The notes: generated by a model from the letters alone, not told the origin. A DNA stretch of 64,000 nucleotides from Clostridia bacterium (GCA_017456545.1 JAFTJE010000012.1:18222-82221); one strand, 5' to 3'. Positions 46,080 to 55,786 are shown, numbered from the stretch's first letter. Numbers and translations are program-made.

Positions 46080-46360
46080 TTGACAAGATAATAAAATAAG
46101 CGTATAATAACCGTGATTATAAATGGCGTTTGATGAAGAGAGTATTACAGGTCACTTATTCAAAGAGAGCCACGGTAGGTGAAAGCGTGGTAATAAGCCC
46201 TGCAAGAAAAACACTTCGTAGCCTGCGAAAGAAAGCCTTTTTGGTTAGTAGAATCGCACGCCCATCCCGTAAGGATGTTTAAGTGGACCGTTATCGGTCA
46301 ATTTGGGTGGTACCGCGGAAGATAGCCTTTCGTCCCATATCGGGGGACGAAGGGCTTTTT
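46080..46360 (+). promoter_or_regulatory. T-box riboswitch of the aspS-gatCAB operon, Asn-type specifier
   Basis: The promoter is TTGACA (46080-46085), 17 bp, TATAAT (46103-46108). The leader has stem I (ATGAAG / CTTCGT), the distal AGAGAGC with GGTAGGTGAAAG, the T-box TGGGTGGTACCGCGG (46304-46318) and a terminator (GCCTTTCGTCCC / GGGGACGAAGGGC plus T-run, to 46360). In the specifier loop the trinucleotide before the conserved purine and the closing CTTC is AAC (Asn). This fits control by tRNA-Asn, the product of AspRS plus GatCAB. A GAA triplet lies one base upstream; overlapping Asn/Glu codons have been reported for a clostridial gatCAB leader. Confidence 0.88.
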
Positions 46361-46431
46361 GTTTTTCACAGATACAGCCTTCCCACATTACACAGGTTAA
46401 AAATATTTACTATAAATCGGAGGATAAAACC

Positions 46432-48207
46432 ATGTTAAGAACACATAATTGTAATGAGCTCGGACTTGCTCATATCGGTCAGAGTGTAACTCTTACCGGT
46501 TGGATTGAAACCGTCCGTGACCACGGTGGAGTGCTTTTTGTAGACCTTCGTGACCACTACGGCGTAACACAGATCGTATTTTCCGACGACTCTATGATAG
46601 CGGGTATGTCAAAGGAAACCGTTGTTAAGGTTGACGGAACAGTAACAAAGCGTGATGAGGACACAGTAAACCCCAAGATTGCAACAGGACTTATTGAGGT
46701 TCGTGCAGAGAGCATAGAGGTTCTCGGCCCCTGTCAGCTCGGTCTCCCCTTTGAAATTGACGCATCCACACAGACAAGAGAGGATGTACGCCTTAAGTAC
46801 CGTTATCTCGACCTTCGTAACCGTAAGATTCACGATAATATCGTGCTCCGTTCTAAAATCTTGAGCTATCTCCGCCGTCAGATGGAGGACTTGGGCTTTA
46901 TGGAGATACAGACTCCTATTCTTACAGCCTCCTCACCCGAGGGTGCAAGAGACTATCTCGTGCCCAGCCGTAAGCATAAGGGTAAATTCTATGCACTTCC
47001 TCAGGCTCCCCAGCAGTTCAAGCAGCTGCTTATGGCATCAGGCTTTGACCGTTATTTCCAGATTGCTCCCTGCTTCCGTGATGAGGATGCCCGTCAGGAC
47101 CGTTCTCCCGGAGAGTTCTATCAGCTTGACTTTGAGATGTCCTTTGCAACGCAGGAGGATGTATTCGAGGTTGCTGAGACAGTAGTTTACAACACCTTTA
47201 AGGAGTTCTCCAAAAAGGAGGTTTCCAAGCCCCCCTTCCGTAGAATTACCTTTGCAGACGCAATGATGAAGTACGGCTCCGATAAGCCTGACCTTCGCAA
47301 TCCCCTCATTATTCAGGACCTTACAGACTTCTTCGGTAAGCACGAGTTCCTTACAATCAACGGAAGAACAGTACCCTTCAAGAACAAGCTTGTCCGTGGT
47401 ATTGTAGCCAACTATCTTGTTAAGAAGGATGGTGACGGAGACGGTAAGAAGGCATTTGAAAAGGCTATTGACGCTTATTCAAGAAGCATAGGTATGAAGT
47501 TCGGTATCGGCTACATCACACTCGAGGGTGGAGAATACAAGGGTCCTATTGCCAAGTTCCTTACAGAGGAGCAGAAGGCAGAGCTTACAGCTCTTGTAGG
47601 TATTAAGGAGGGCGAGTCCCTGTTCTTCATCAGTGACTCTGCTTCCGTTATCAATAAGCTCTCCGGTGAGATGAGAACATGGATAGGCAATGAGCTCGGT
47701 CTTATCAAGAACGACTCCTTTGAGTTCTGCTTCATTGTTGATTTCCCCATGTATGAGCTTAATCCCGAAACAAATAAGATTGACTTTACACATAACCCCT
47801 TCTCAATGCCCCAGGGAGGTATGGATGCACTTCTTAATAAGGATCCTCTTGATATTTTTGCATACCAGTATGATATTGTATGTAACGGTGTAGAGCTTTC
47901 CTCCGGTGCTGTTCGTAACCATAATCCCGATATTATGAGAAAGGCATTTGAGATTGCAGGCTACGGTGAGGATACACTCAAGGCTAAGTTCGGTGCCCTT
48001 TACACAGCCTTTGCATACGGTGCTCCTCCTCATGCAGGTATGGCTCCCGGCGTTGACAGAATGATTATGCTTATCGCCGAGGAGGAAACAATCCGTGATG
48101 TTATCGCATTCCCCTTGAACGGTAACGCACAGGATCTTATGATGGGTGCCCCCGGTGAGGTAACAGAGCAGCAGCTCCGTGAGGTACACATTAAGGTAAG
48201 AGACTGA
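46432..48207 (+). CDS. aspS: aspartyl-tRNA synthetase, bacterial type
   Basis: Class II synthetase, 591 aa, with an N-terminal OB-fold (TLTGWIETVRDHGGVLFVDLRDH), motif 2 (FRDEDARQDRSPGEFYQLDFEMSF), a GAD-type insertion at about 290-410 and motif 3 (GVDRMIMLIA). Linkage to gatCAB suggests the non-discriminating form that also charges tRNA-Asn with Asp. The ATG at 46432 has CGGAGGA upstream; an in-frame extension into the T-box was rejected. Confidence 0.95.
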   Translation: MLRTHNCNELGLAHIGQSVTLTGWIETVRDHGGVLFVDLRDHYGVTQIVFSDDSMIAGMSKETVVKVDGTVTKRDEDTVNPKIATGLIEVRAESIEVLGPCQLGLPFEIDASTQTREDVRLKYRYLDLRNRKIHDNIVLRSKILSYLRRQMEDLGFMEIQTPILTASSPEGARDYLVPSRKHKGKFYALPQAPQQFKQLLMASGFDRYFQIAPCFRDEDARQDRSPGEFYQLDFEMSFATQEDVFEVAETVVYNTFKEFSKKEVSKPPFRRITFADAMMKYGSDKPDLRNPLIIQDLTDFFGKHEFLTINGRTVPFKNKLVRGIVANYLVKKDGDGDGKKAFEKAIDAYSRSIGMKFGIGYITLEGGEYKGPIAKFLTEEQKAELTALVGIKEGESLFFISDSASVINKLSGEMRTWIGNELGLIKNDSFEFCFIVDFPMYELNPETNKIDFTHNPFSMPQGGMDALLNKDPLDIFAYQYDIVCNGVELSSGAVRNHNPDIMRKAFEIAGYGEDTLKAKFGALYTAFAYGAPPHAGMAPGVDRMIMLIAEEETIRDVIAFPLNGNAQDLMMGAPGEVTEQQLREVHIKVRD

Positions 48208-48254
48208 CCGATACAGATTTGACCCTTTTTACGAATTAAAGGAGTTTAATTATT

Positions 48255-48536
48255 ATGGATAAAGATACATTGAGAAGGCTGGAGCTGTTAAATCAGCTCA
48301 GCCTTACAGAAGAGCAGAAGAGTGAAATGTATTCATTCTTCGACAGAAGAGATAAAGACCTTTCCGAGCTTTCCTCTATTGATACTGAAAATACTGAGAG
48401 AATGGTACATGTTTTACCTATACTTACAGTAGTTCGTGAGGATAAGATAATACAGAATTTTGACCGTGAGTCACTCCAGGCAGGAGCACCCGAGACCGAC
48501 GAGGGATACTGGTGTGTTCCCCGTGTGGTAGAGTAA
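48255..48536 (+). CDS. gatC: Asp/Glu-tRNA amidotransferase subunit C
   Basis: A 93-aa subunit that ties GatA to GatB. The pattern (LRRLELLNQLSLTEEQKSEM near the start and an extended C-terminal segment AGAPETDEGYWCVPRVVE) is GatC-like. It has an AAAGGAG Shine-Dalgarno and sits 47 bp after aspS and 12 bp before gatA in one operon. Confidence 0.85.
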   Translation: MDKDTLRRLELLNQLSLTEEQKSEMYSFFDRRDKDLSELSSIDTENTERMVHVLPILTVVREDKIIQNFDRESLQAGAPETDEGYWCVPRVVE

Positions 48537-48548
48537 TGGGAGGTAAGT

Positions 48549-49751
48549 ATGGAATTCTATTTTGAAAAAGTAAATACATCCCTTGACAAAAAAATTGTAG
48601 CAGATGATATGCTTCTTACAAAGGACATACCCACAACAGCAGGCTCAAGGATGCTTGACGGATATGTTAGCCTTTTTGAGGCAGAGGTGCTTACCCGTCT
48701 TACAAATGCAGGATATGGCCTTTGTGGTAAGGCATCTGTCGGTGAGTTTGCAATTGACCTCCTCGGCGAGACCTCATATAAGGGTGCTTGCGTAGATGAA
48801 AACGGTAAAATCCTTAACCCCGTGGCTGAAATTATCAAGTCCGGAGATGCTATGGCAGGTATCTGCCTTGATGCAAACGGTTATGTAAGAAGAGCCTCTG
48901 CACAGTACGGTCTTGTAAGCGTTAAGCCTACCTACGGCACAGTTTCCCGTTTCGGTATGATTCCTGTAGCTTGCTCAGGCGATTGTGTAAGCGTAATGGC
49001 AGAGAGCACAACAGTATGCCGTGATATTCTCGATGCTATATCAGGCCACGACGACAAGGATGGCACAAGCCTGCCAGAAGGCAAGTGTGCACTTCTTAAA
49101 AAGTCTGCTCCTGTGGTTGAATTTAAGCGTATTGCCGTAATTACAGATATGCTTTGCTCCGACGATACCGTAAACGGTGCTGTAAACAGCCTTGCAGCTA
49201 AGCTTGAGGCTGACGGAATCGTAGTGGACCGTATTGAAAACGACCTTATAAAGAAGTCCCGTAATGCGTGGAATATCCTTATGAGTGCAGAGCTTTGCAA
49301 CAATGTTTCCCGTTATGATGGCGTAAAATACGGCTACCGTTCCAATAATTTTACATCCATTGATGAGCTTTATACCAACAGCCGTACAGAGGCATTCGGC
49401 GATTTTCTTAAAGCTGCTATTCTTTTCGGCTCCGATACACTCTCTACAGAAAACTATATGAGGGTATATGATAAGGCTCTTCGAGTACGCAGACTTATCT
49501 GCGAGGAGTTCGGTAAGCTCTTTAAGGAGTATGATGCAGTTCTTATGCCTGCTTGCTCCACTATGGCTTACGGTATTGAGGATGTAAAAGCAAATAAGGA
49601 TATGCCCTATACAGAAAACCTTTATACTGCTCCTGCAAGCATTACAGGTCTTCCTGCTGTTGTTTTTGAGGGAGTACAGCTTATTTGCAACTATTTTAAT
49701 GAGACATCCCTTCTTGCACTTTGCGAGAAATTGGAAAAGGAGGGTAAATAA
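48549..49751 (+). CDS. gatA: GatA-like amidase subunit lacking the catalytic serines
   Basis: In normal GatCAB, GatA frees ammonia from glutamine using a Ser-cisSer-Lys triad. This 400-aa protein is short (about 485 is usual); about 75 N-terminal residues are missing. The Lys is kept (LLTKDIPTTAGSRML). The GGSSGGS loop with the cis-Ser is replaced by AEIIKSGDAMAG, and TDTGGSIRQPA, which holds the nucleophile, by LDANGYVRRASA, so Ser becomes Tyr. Downstream blocks (KPTYGTVSRFG, SRYDGVKYGY, RTEAFGDF) remain clearly GatA. The frame is intact, so this is divergence rather than decay. It is probably inactive as a glutaminase. Confidence 0.85.
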   Translation: MEFYFEKVNTSLDKKIVADDMLLTKDIPTTAGSRMLDGYVSLFEAEVLTRLTNAGYGLCGKASVGEFAIDLLGETSYKGACVDENGKILNPVAEIIKSGDAMAGICLDANGYVRRASAQYGLVSVKPTYGTVSRFGMIPVACSGDCVSVMAESTTVCRDILDAISGHDDKDGTSLPEGKCALLKKSAPVVEFKRIAVITDMLCSDDTVNGAVNSLAAKLEADGIVVDRIENDLIKKSRNAWNILMSAELCNNVSRYDGVKYGYRSNNFTSIDELYTNSRTEAFGDFLKAAILFGSDTLSTENYMRVYDKALRVRRLICEEFGKLFKEYDAVLMPACSTMAYGIEDVKANKDMPYTENLYTAPASITGLPAVVFEGVQLICNYFNETSLLALCEKLEKEGK

Positions 49752-51194
49752 ATGAGATACGAAACAGTCATCGGTCTTGAGGTTCACTGTGAGCTTGCAA
49801 CCGACTCAAAGATTTTCTGCTCCTGCTCAGCTCATTCCTACGGTGCTGAGCCCAATACCCATGTTTGTCCCGCATGCTGTGGTATGCCCGGTATGCTTCC
49901 TATTGTTAATAAAAGAGTAGTGGACTACGGTATGAAGGCAGGTCTTATGCTTAACTGTCACATTAACCGTGTGACAACCTTTGATAAAAAGAGCTACTAC
50001 TATCCCGACCTTCCCTCAGCTTATCAGACTACACAGTGGTTTGCCCCCGTTGCCGTAAACGGTCTTGTGGAGATTGAAACCTCCCAGGGCAAAAAGGGTG
50101 TACGCATTAAGCAGATTCATATGGAGGAGGACGCAGGTAAGCTCGTTCACGATATCCGTGAGGATACTACACATGTTGACTTTAACCGTACAAGTGTTCC
50201 CCTTATTGAAATTGTAAGCCAGCCGGACCTTTCCTCTGCTGAGGAGGTTGAGGCTTATCTTGAAAGACTTAAAGTCCTTCTTCGCTATGCAAGGGTTGCC
50301 GAGTGTGAGATGGCACACGGTACAATGCGTTGTGATGTAAACCTTTCTGTTCGTCCCGAGGGTAGCGATAAGCTCGGTGTCCGTACCGAAATGAAGAATA
50401 TGAACTCTATCGAGGCTATCAAGCGTGCAATAGAGTATGAAACAGCAAGACACATTGACGCTATCGAAAACGGAACAGAGGTGCTTGTACAGGAGACACG
50501 CCGTTGGGACGATATCAAGGGCAAGAGCTATGCTATGAGATCCAAGGAAACAGCAGGTGATTACCGTTATTTCCCCGACCCCAATGTAATGCCTGTTGTA
50601 ATTGATGATGAATGGTTTGACTCCATTCAGGCTTCATTACCCGAATTTCCCGAGGTTAAGCGTGAGAAGTATATGACAGAGCTCGGTCTTAGCGACTATG
50701 ACGCTGAGCAGATTGCAAAGAGCATTGCACTTTGTGAGTGCTTTGAGGATGCATACTCTGTATGCGGTAATGCAAAGGATGCTGCTAACTGGATGTTATC
50801 CGAGGTTATGAGCAATCTTAACGCCCGTCAGATGACCTACGATATGCTTACCCTTAACGGCAAGGCACTGGGTGAGCTTATCTCCCTTGTTTCCGGAAAT
50901 AAGGTGGGCCGTGCCAATGCCAAGAAGATACTCAATGCTATGTTTGATGACGCAGCCGTTGTTCCCTCCAAGTACGCAGAGGAGAACGGATTTATAATCT
51001 CCAACGATACAGGACTTATGGATAAGGTTATAAAGACCATGGTAGAGGCTGACCCTAAGGCTGTGGCCGACTATAAGGGTGGTAAGGAAAAGGCTATTAT
51101 GGCAATCTACGGTAAGTGTATGAAGGAGCTTCGTGGTAACTGTGACCCCCAGATGCTTCGCACAAAGCTTATAGAATATATAAACAGCCTTTAA
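49752..51194 (+). CDS. gatB: Asp/Glu-tRNA amidotransferase subunit B
   Basis: Kinase/transamidase subunit that activates Asp or Glu on tRNA and adds ammonia, 480 aa. Conserved blocks: GLEVHCELATDSKIFC, the zinc-type CSCSAHSYG...CPACCGMPG, YYYPDLPSAYQ, IHMEEDAGK, MRCDVNLSVRP and DYRYFPDPN. A C-terminal YqeY-like helical tail is present. It starts directly at the end of gatA. All active-site blocks look normal, in contrast to GatA. Confidence 0.95.
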   Translation: MRYETVIGLEVHCELATDSKIFCSCSAHSYGAEPNTHVCPACCGMPGMLPIVNKRVVDYGMKAGLMLNCHINRVTTFDKKSYYYPDLPSAYQTTQWFAPVAVNGLVEIETSQGKKGVRIKQIHMEEDAGKLVHDIREDTTHVDFNRTSVPLIEIVSQPDLSSAEEVEAYLERLKVLLRYARVAECEMAHGTMRCDVNLSVRPEGSDKLGVRTEMKNMNSIEAIKRAIEYETARHIDAIENGTEVLVQETRRWDDIKGKSYAMRSKETAGDYRYFPDPNVMPVVIDDEWFDSIQASLPEFPEVKREKYMTELGLSDYDAEQIAKSIALCECFEDAYSVCGNAKDAANWMLSEVMSNLNARQMTYDMLTLNGKALGELISLVSGNKVGRANAKKILNAMFDDAAVVPSKYAEENGFIISNDTGLMDKVIKTMVEADPKAVADYKGGKEKAIMAIYGKCMKELRGNCDPQMLRTKLIEYINSL

Positions 51195-51466
51195 TGAATG
51201 CAGAATGCAGAATTCAGAATGCAGAATAAGAAGAGCATAATATATTAGAATAAAAAAGCAACCACTTCAATTAAGATGTGGTTGCTTTTTATTTAATTTA
51301 GTAAAGCTTTTACAAATGTTGATACATTAATTCTGCACTCTGCACTCTGAATTCTGCATTCTGTATTGATTAGTTGTTTGTTGTCGTACCGATATCCTGC
51401 ATTTACATTTAATCAATCAATTCTGCACTCTGCACTCTGAATTCTGCATTCACATAGATTCTGCAT
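51195..51466. repeat. GCAGAAT-family repeats with a terminator inside
   Basis: AATGCAGAATGCAGAATTC-type repeats occur at about 51197-51228. In inverse orientation they occur at 51330-51363 and 51419-51470, with the constant block TTAGTTGTTTGTTGTCGTAC between. These are reverse-complement relatives of the 4.2-kb repeat array. A terminator AAAAAGCAACCAC / GTGGTTGCTTTTT (51254-51290) serves gatB and nadE from both sides. No gene is seen. Confidence 0.8.
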
Positions 51467-52210
51467 TCAATCAAGCTTCGGTTCAAAAACCGGCATAAGC
51501 TCCAGCTTAAAGAGATTCATTCTATGCTTTCTGTCAATAAGTGCCTTCTTTTCGGGGTCATCAATTTCCCCTGTACGGATATATCTGTCAAGCTCAGCAT
51601 AGGTAAAGCCCAGGTTGTCCTCATCCGTCTTACCGCAAAGACCGTCAATAGGAGTCTTATCAACAAGCTCACGGGGGAGACCGAGTGCATGACCGATAGC
51701 CTTTACCTCCTGGACCGTAAGACGGGAGAGAGGGCTGAAGTCACCAACGGAGTCACCGTATCTTGTGGAGTAGCCTACCCAGTCCTCGGAGAGATTACAG
51801 GTATTTGCAACTCTTCCGTTACAGCTCTGGGACACTGCATAAACAGTAGTCATACGGATACGGGGCATAATATTACTTGTGGACTGGAAGGAGAGAGGAA
51901 GGTCGGAGGGCATACTGCCTATAAGACCGTCAACTGCATCCTTTATATTAACAACATAATGCTTTATGCCAAGATGGTTTACAAGAGCATAGGCACAGTC
52001 GATATCGTGCTGCTCACCGTTAGGCATAAGAACTCCGATAACTCTGTCCTTACCGAGGGCTTCAACGCAAAGAGCTGCAACAACAGAGCTGTCCTTTCCA
52101 CCTGAAATGCCGAGGACGGCATTACAGCCCTTACCGTTATTTTCAAAAAATTCTCTTATCCAATTTACACAGTCATTTTTGACCTTTTCAGCATTAAACA
52201 TGGTACTCAC
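51467..52210 (-). CDS. nadE: ammonia-dependent NAD+ synthetase
   Basis: Converts deamido-NAD to NAD using ATP and ammonia, 247 aa. The PP-loop SGGKDSS (near residue 37) is present, with NTCNLSEDWVGYSTRYGDSVGDFSPLS near 135, DKTPIDGLCGKTDEDNLGFTYAELD near 185 and KRR-type RKHRMNLF at the end. There is no glutaminase domain, so it relies on free ammonia. It is monocistronic and convergent with gatB. Confidence 0.92.
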   Translation of the reverse strand: MSTMFNAEKVKNDCVNWIREFFENNGKGCNAVLGISGGKDSSVVAALCVEALGKDRVIGVLMPNGEQHDIDCAYALVNHLGIKHYVVNIKDAVDGLIGSMPSDLPLSFQSTSNIMPRIRMTTVYAVSQSCNGRVANTCNLSEDWVGYSTRYGDSVGDFSPLSRLTVQEVKAIGHALGLPRELVDKTPIDGLCGKTDEDNLGFTYAELDRYIRTGEIDDPEKKALIDRKHRMNLFKLELMPVFEPKLD

Positions 52211-52323
52211 CTCATATATATTTATATTTCAATTATATACTACCTTCACTGTGTTGTCAACCCTTGATTTCGGAGTGGAAATGTTGTATACTGTATGTAA
52301 TAAGGAACACAAAGGAGGGCATA

Positions 52324-54765
52324 ATGGAGCTATTTGATTATGAAAGGGAGCATTATAAAAAGCTCAGAGCCGAGCTTGGAGAATGCTGTGTTTTACTTAA
52401 ATCAAACGGTAAATTTCCCATAGACAAGCCCTGTAGAATCGGTGCCTTCGGTAACGGAGTACGCCACACGGTAAAGGGAGGCACAGGCTCAGGAGAGGTA
52501 AACTCCAGATTTTTTGTTACCGTGGAGGAGGGACTTAAAAACGCAGGCTTTGAAATTACCTCGGATAAGTGGCTGGATTCCTATGATACGGAATACATAC
52601 ATGCGAGAGAACGCTTTGTAAAACGGATGAAAAGGGAGGCTAAGGAAAAGCATCAGCTTGCCCCCGTTTATGCAATGGGTAAGATTATGCCCGAGCCGGA
52701 ATATAATATACCCACAGATGTGGAATGTGATACGGCAATATATGTCCTCTCACGAATTTCGGGCGAGGGAGCAGACAGAGAATTTATAAAGGGAGATATC
52801 CTTCCCACCGAGACGGAAATAAGAGATATTTTAGAGCTTAACAGACGGTGTGACAGATTTATGCTTGTTCTCAATGTGGGTGGGGTAATAGACCTTTCAG
52901 AGCTGTCCTCTATTTCCAATATTCTTCTTTTGTCCCAGCTTGGCACCGGTACGGGAGATGCCCTTGCCGATTTGCTCCTGGGTAAAAGCTACCCGTCGGG
53001 TAAGCTGACAACCACCTGGGCGTCCGAGTCCGATTACGAGCATATTGAGTTCGGCAATAAGGATGATACAAGGTACAGAGAGGGAATATATGTGGGCTAC
53101 CGTTTCTTTGATATGGATGCAAGACGAGTGCTGTTCCCCTTCGGCTACGGTCTTTCGTATACTGAATTTAACATAAAAAAGCCTACCGTATGCCAAAAAA
53201 ACGGTACTTTTACAGTAAATACAAGGGTTATAAATACAGGCTTACGCCCTGGTAAGGAGGTTGTACAGTGCTACATTTCCTCACCTCGAGGCAGACTTGA
53301 TAAGCCTCTTAAGGAGCTCTGGGGCTTTGCCAAAACAGGAGAGCTTTTGCCGGGTGAGAGCACTGATGTATCTATGGAGCTTCGCATAGAGGATATGGCA
53401 TCGTATGATGAAAGCACAGAGAGCTATATACTCGAGGCAGGCAATTATATAGCTTATATAGGCAATTCGTCAAGAAGCTTAAATGTGGCATTTGTGATTA
53501 GTTTAGACGGTGAGGCTGTAGTCTGCAAGGCAAAAAATTTAAGTGGAGAATATGATTTTGACGACCCCGAGCCACCGCTACATAAAAGAAGAAAGCCCGA
53601 TAATGAAATCCCCGTATTTTCTCTCTCCTCAGAGGAGCTTACATATAACGAGGCAGACTATATAAGAGAGGAGAGGACAGAGGCGAAAATCAAGGAGCTT
53701 ACAGATGTTTCTCTGGCATATCTTAATGTGGGACACTTTAATCCTCACGGGGGTATTCTCAGTGTTATAGGTAATGCCAGCTCCCAGGTTGCAGGGGGAG
53801 CAGGGGAGACCACAGATGAGCTTAAGGATATGGGAATCCCACAGATAGTAATGGCAGACGGGCCCTCCGGACTTCGTCTCAGCAGGGAGCTTTACAGGGA
53901 TAAAAGGGGTAAGGTACACTCCCTGTCAGAAAGTGGAATCCCCGACAGCGTGCTTGAATATCTGCCGGGTATACTGAGAAGGCTACTGAAGCTTTTTGTC
54001 GGTAAAAGCAAGCTGCCAAAGGATTGCACTGTCGAATATCAGTACGCCACAGCATTACCCATAGGTACTGCCGTTGCCCAGAGCTGGAGCACGGATTTTG
54101 CCACAATGTGCGGTGATATTGTGGGGGATGAAATGTCACGCTTTGGCGTACATTTATGGCTTGCCCCGGCATTGAACATACATAGGAGCATACGCTGTGG
54201 AAGAAACTTTGAATATTATTCAGAGGACCCTGTTGTCAGTGGAAAAATAGCCTCAGCCTTAACAAGGGGAGTGCAGTCCCACAGAGGCTGTGGTGTTACA
54301 GTTAAGCATTTCTGTGCCAACAATCAGGAAACAAACCGATACGGCAATAACTCAATAGTCAGTGAAAGGGCAATGAGAGAAATATACCTGAAGGGCTTTG
54401 CCATTTGTATAAAAGAAGCCGACCCTGTGGCTGTAATGACATCATACAATCTTGTAAACGGCACCCATACAGCAGAGCATAAGGGACTTATCCACGACTA
54501 TTTAAGGTGTGAGCTCGGATATGACGGGCTTGTAATGACGGACTGGATAGTTTACGGTGGTATTATGGCTGATAAAAAAGATAAGCATCCTCGCACCACG
54601 GCGTGGAAAATTGCCGATGCAGGCGGTGACCTTATAATGCCGGGCTGTAAAAAGGATGTATGTGGTATACTTATGGGGCTGGATTCACAGAATCTTAGTA
54701 GGGAAAGACTGGAAAAGAACGGCACCCGTGTCTATAAAACAGCAAAAAGACTGAAATTAATTTAA
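52324..54765 (+). CDS. GH3 family beta-glycosidase with swapped domain order
   Basis: An 813-aa glycoside hydrolase. The alpha/beta sandwich and fibronectin-III-like parts come first (VKGGTGSGEVNSRFF near residue 50; KPLKELWGFAKTGEL near 340). The (beta/alpha)8 barrel comes last (IPQIVMADGPSGLRL near 500; GCGVTVKHFCANNQETNR; nucleophile Asp in LVMTDWIVYGG near 740). This reversed order is known in some ruminal and clostridial GH3 beta-glucosidases. No signal peptide, so it acts inside the cell. The ATG at 52324 has AAAGGAGGG upstream. It is co-directional with the esterase 20 bp downstream. Confidence 0.9.
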   Translation: MELFDYEREHYKKLRAELGECCVLLKSNGKFPIDKPCRIGAFGNGVRHTVKGGTGSGEVNSRFFVTVEEGLKNAGFEITSDKWLDSYDTEYIHARERFVKRMKREAKEKHQLAPVYAMGKIMPEPEYNIPTDVECDTAIYVLSRISGEGADREFIKGDILPTETEIRDILELNRRCDRFMLVLNVGGVIDLSELSSISNILLLSQLGTGTGDALADLLLGKSYPSGKLTTTWASESDYEHIEFGNKDDTRYREGIYVGYRFFDMDARRVLFPFGYGLSYTEFNIKKPTVCQKNGTFTVNTRVINTGLRPGKEVVQCYISSPRGRLDKPLKELWGFAKTGELLPGESTDVSMELRIEDMASYDESTESYILEAGNYIAYIGNSSRSLNVAFVISLDGEAVVCKAKNLSGEYDFDDPEPPLHKRRKPDNEIPVFSLSSEELTYNEADYIREERTEAKIKELTDVSLAYLNVGHFNPHGGILSVIGNASSQVAGGAGETTDELKDMGIPQIVMADGPSGLRLSRELYRDKRGKVHSLSESGIPDSVLEYLPGILRRLLKLFVGKSKLPKDCTVEYQYATALPIGTAVAQSWSTDFATMCGDIVGDEMSRFGVHLWLAPALNIHRSIRCGRNFEYYSEDPVVSGKIASALTRGVQSHRGCGVTVKHFCANNQETNRYGNNSIVSERAMREIYLKGFAICIKEADPVAVMTSYNLVNGTHTAEHKGLIHDYLRCELGYDGLVMTDWIVYGGIMADKKDKHPRTTAWKIADAGGDLIMPGCKKDVCGILMGLDSQNLSRERLEKNGTRVYKTAKRLKLI

Positions 54766-54784
54766 GCAAAGAGAGAGGAAAAAT

Positions 54785-55786
54785 ATGAAAAGCTATTCGA
54801 TAAATAATCCCCCCATAAGAGTTTATGGAATCCCCTTTTTTGACAAAACAAAAAAGCTTACAAGATTACCCGACGAGGTGATTGAAAAAATCCCAAGCCT
54901 GGATTTTCTCGGCAGGCGTGTTCCGGGTGGGCGTGTATGCTTCCGTACGGATTCTCCCGTATTTACAGTAAAGGCAACACTTAAAACCCTAAGCGTGGAT
55001 ATAGGTATGTCAATTTATTCCTGTCAGTCGATTTCTGTTTTCGTCGGAGAAAAGACAAGCTCCCGTTTTCTCGGTCTTGCCTGTCCCTGTAACTATGATA
55101 CAAAGAAAATAATAGGCACCTTCAGAAAGAGTAATGAAATGGAGGATGTAACAATTTTGCTCCCCCGTAATGAAATTATTGATACCGTGGATATAGAAAT
55201 CGAGGACGGGGCAAATATTGAGGCACCAACACCCTATAAGCACGAAAAACCGATTGTGTATTACGGCTCCTCCATTACAGAGGGTGGTATCTCCTGTAAT
55301 ATGGCAAATGCGTATAACGCCATAATATCCCGTCATCTTGATACGGATTATATCAATTTGGGCTTCTCGGGTAACGCCAAGGGAGAGCTTGCAATGGCAG
55401 ATTATATAAACACCCTTGATTTTTCTGTTTTCGTGTATGACTATGACCACAATGCTCCCACAGTAGAGCACCTTTGGAAAACCCATGAGCCGTTTTTTAA
55501 GAGGATAAGAGAAAAGCATCCCGATACCCCCGTAGTTATGATGACACGCCCCTGTGCCGTTTATGGGGAGGAGGAATGTGCTCGCCGTGAGGCAGTTCTC
55601 TATACCTATAATAACGCTGTTACCTCAGGGGATAAGAATGTATACTTCATAGACGGAGAGACCTTCTTTAAGGATTGTCCGGATAGGGAGCTTTGCTTGA
55701 TTGATACCGTCCATCCAAACGACTACGGCTTCCATCTGATGGCAGAAAAAATCGAGCCGACAATCAAAAAACTACTTGAGAAGTAG
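54785..55786 (+). CDS. SGNH/GDSL hydrolase with N-terminal beta domain
   Basis: A 333-aa protein. Residues 1-150 look like a beta-sandwich. The SGNH domain follows with the nucleophile in IVYYGSSITEGG (near 157), the Gly block LGFSGNAKGE and the catalytic Asp-x-x-His in IDTVHPNDYGFH near 312. The layout resembles carbohydrate esterases that deacetylate oligosaccharides. Its position 20 bp after the GH3 gene suggests joint use on acetylated glycans; this is inferred. No signal peptide is seen. Confidence 0.85.
   Translation: MKSYSINNPPIRVYGIPFFDKTKKLTRLPDEVIEKIPSLDFLGRRVPGGRVCFRTDSPVFTVKATLKTLSVDIGMSIYSCQSISVFVGEKTSSRFLGLACPCNYDTKKIIGTFRKSNEMEDVTILLPRNEIIDTVDIEIEDGANIEAPTPYKHEKPIVYYGSSITEGGISCNMANAYNAIISRHLDTDYINLGFSGNAKGELAMADYINTLDFSVFVYDYDHNAPTVEHLWKTHEPFFKRIREKHPDTPVVMMTRPCAVYGEEECARREAVLYTYNNAVTSGDKNVYFIDGETFFKDCPDRELCLIDTVHPNDYGFHLMAEKIEPTIKKLLEK

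Noticed and set aside
46303-46431. N-terminal extension of aspS
   Set aside because: The extension translates the T-box antiterminator and terminator. The ATG at 46432 has a proper Shine-Dalgarno and gives the family-typical N-terminus.
47038-47793. Leftward frames opposite aspS and similar antisense frames opposite gyrA, gatA, gatB and pheS
   Set aside because: They are mirror frames of strongly coding genes, without start signals or recognisable domains.
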